Positions 7,394-8,077 of a DNA stretch of 8,077 nucleotides are shown here, piece after piece; position 1 is the first letter of the stretch, and each line of letters begins with the position of its first letter. The translations under genes and the position numbers were made by a program. The stretch comes from a bacterium (GTDB lineage: Bacteria > Vulcanimicrobiota > CADAWZ01), in assembly GCA_024409025.1 (NCBI GenBank), contig JAKSUM010000049.1, positions 1 to 8,077 of the forward strand, read 5' to 3'. The notes beneath the pieces were generated by a model. It made no database searches. It was not told the DNA's origin and saw nothing but the letters and a program-made list of their open reading frames with translations.

Positions 7394-8057
7394 ATGGCAG
7401 AAAACAATGAAAACTCAGCTGAGCCTAAGAAAAAAGGCGGATTTAGGATTCCGTTTCTTAATTTCGGCAACCTGTTTGCCGGAAAGAAGCAGGAGGAGCC
7501 TTCTGAGGCGGAAGTCCGATGAGGAAGAAAAACCTGCTTCCGTGAAGAAGGTTGTGTCTTTTGATATGCTTAAGCGAATAATGAGCAATCAGGACTATAA
7601 TTATGAAGAAAATGTTGAGCCTGGAAATGAAGTAAAGACCTTTGAAGAGATATTTAAGATAACCAAAATACCTACCAAGGGCCCAAGTATAGACAAGATT
7701 GTTGAATATCTTGATTCTGATTTCATCAGAGGTATTCCTGATATGAAATCCAAGAGTGCGGAGATTCTTAAGAAAATCGCCATGGACAATATAAGCAAGC
7801 AGGACCTTTTTGATGATGCAATAAGAAAAGACAAGGCTCTGGACACATATGAGGACTTCATTGTCTCACGAATGAAAAAATTCTATAAGAAGACAGTCGA
7901 AGAGATGAATGCCCTTAAAAAAGAGCTTGAAGAGAAGAATGCCGCTTATCAGAAGGACTGCATCGGCACCGCAACGGTAAGATATGTCTATCTCGTCTTC
8001 CTCAAGCAGGAAGTCCTTTCTAAGGACAGGAACATCTGTAACTGCAGCGCATACTGA
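7394..8057 (+). CDS. Uncharacterised helical protein, frame broken near 7515 and 3' end replaced by antisense trpC
   Basis: I do not recognise this gene. Translation from 7394 gives MAENNENSAEPKKKGGF, RIPFLNFGNLFAGKKQ, then an acidic linker EEPSEAEVR and a TGA at 7520-7522. The same kind of acidic linker continues one frame over as SDEEEKPASVKKVVSF, then a charged, mostly helical body: TFEEIFKITKIPTKG, a middle around SDFIRGIPDMKSKSAEILKK and a coiled-coil end near MKKFYKKTVEEMNALKKELEEK. The two halves need a one-base skip between about 7505 and 7519; removing one base there gives a seamless SEAESDEEEKPAS. In the downstream frame an ATG at 7407 exists, but the peptide before ~7515 looks non-natural. 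After about 7940-7958 the reading frame only mirrors the opposite-strand trpC, so the natural C-terminus is missing. It lies 5 nt after the AAA+ gene, so it may be that ATPase's partner. The true protein probably covers 7394 to about 7945. Confidence 0.6.
7505..7522 (+). other. Frameshift site in the last + strand gene
   Basis: The upstream frame reads GAG GCG GAA GTC CGA TGA, while the downstream frame reads TCC GAT GAG GAA GAA. A single extra base in this stretch would explain the break. It lies in a low-complexity acidic linker with no long homopolymer. Sequencing error, real mutation or +1 recoding are all possible; error or mutation is more likely. Confidence 0.65.
7935..7958. other. Breakpoint joining the helical + strand gene to reversed trpC
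   Basis: Left of this interval the + strand reads as a natural coiled coil (ELEEKNAA); right of it the minus strand reads as conserved TrpC. Each gene loses its remainder here, so neither can be complete. I see no insertion-sequence end, target repeat or attachment-like site at the join. The exact base cannot be fixed without an intact copy of either gene. Confidence 0.65.
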
Positions 8058-8077
8058 GATCAGGTCTTCAAGGCTTC
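7944..8077 (-). pseudogene. trpC: Internal fragment of trpC (indole-3-glycerol phosphate synthase), cut at both ends
   Basis: Read on the minus strand from the right edge, the frame gives SLEDLISVCAAVTDV, PVLRKDFLLEEDEID, then ISYRCGADAVLLIS. This matches the central TIM-barrel strands of indole-3-glycerol phosphate synthase (the tryptophan pathway enzyme that closes the indole ring): the family pattern GSLxDL, then PVLRKDF with the invariant catalytic lysine, then GADAVLLI. The partial codon at the edge (xGA) fits the expected Gly of GSL. The N-terminal half lies beyond the window. After LLIS the frame stays open to a stop at 7866-7868, but that peptide (GILLFKLFFKGIHLF) is simply the complement of the helical + strand gene and resembles no TrpC sequence. 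The gene is therefore broken near its middle. It is unrelated to the operon and points the opposite way. Confidence 0.75.

Noticed and set aside
7505..7522. Phase-variable contingency locus at the frameshift
   Set aside because: No homopolymer or short tandem repeat is present that could slip at high rate.
7519..7545. Restart at the overlapping ATGA (7519) after the frameshift stop
   Set aside because: That third frame reaches a stop after eight codons and does not match the downstream protein.
7959..8057. C-terminal 30-odd residues of the last + strand frame as real protein
   Set aside because: This stretch is the complement of conserved TrpC sequence and looks non-helical and unlike the preceding coiled coil.

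Overview
The window is a compact, nearly single-strand stretch of DNA from a bacterium I cannot place to phylum. An OmpA-type peptidoglycan-binding domain on a membrane-anchored protein suggests a Gram-negative-type (diderm) cell. Codon use is consistent across the left 7.5 kb: arginine is mostly AGA/AGG, with many CTT, GCT and AAG codons. Shine-Dalgarno sites are strong (AGGAGG, GGAGG). There are no tRNAs, rRNAs, CRISPR arrays or insertion sequences, and no gene-free gap longer than about 80 bases.

Layout, left to right on the + strand: (1) the 3' part of a solute-binding protein gene cut by the left edge (2-1069). (2) A second copy of that protein, about 79% identical over 345 residues, with an N-terminal membrane anchor and a C-terminal OmpA domain (1139-2887). 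(3) A TauC/SsuC-type permease (2968-3792). (4) A TauB/SsuB-type ATPase (3793-4683). (5) An unrecognised protein with two membrane segments and a long charged helical part (4680-5528). (6) A two-module AAA+ ATPase (5607-7388). (7) An unrecognised helical protein (7394 onward) whose frame is broken near 7515. The last ~130 bases carry an antisense fragment of trpC (indole-3-glycerol phosphate synthase), joined to gene 7 at a mid-gene breakpoint near 7945. This is either a real rearrangement or an assembly chimera.

Genes 3-5 touch or overlap, and genes 6-7 are 5 nt apart. The three wider gaps (69, 80 and 78 nt) each hold a GC-rich hairpin. The one at 5543-5587 is a convincing intrinsic terminator, yet the next start codon lies only 19 nt beyond it, so genes 6-7 probably depend on read-through. 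The layout reads as one operon with graded expression.

Working model (inference): an ABC-transporter-like module of the nitrate/sulfonate/taurine class has one binding protein held between the inner membrane and the peptidoglycan. It is linked genetically to a cytoplasmic AAA+ machine through a membrane coiled-coil protein. This may be an uptake system with an energy-dependent remodelling partner, or an envelope-sensing system built from transporter parts. The substrate cannot be read from the sequence. The right end (frameshift plus chimeric junction) should be treated as low-quality or rearranged sequence.
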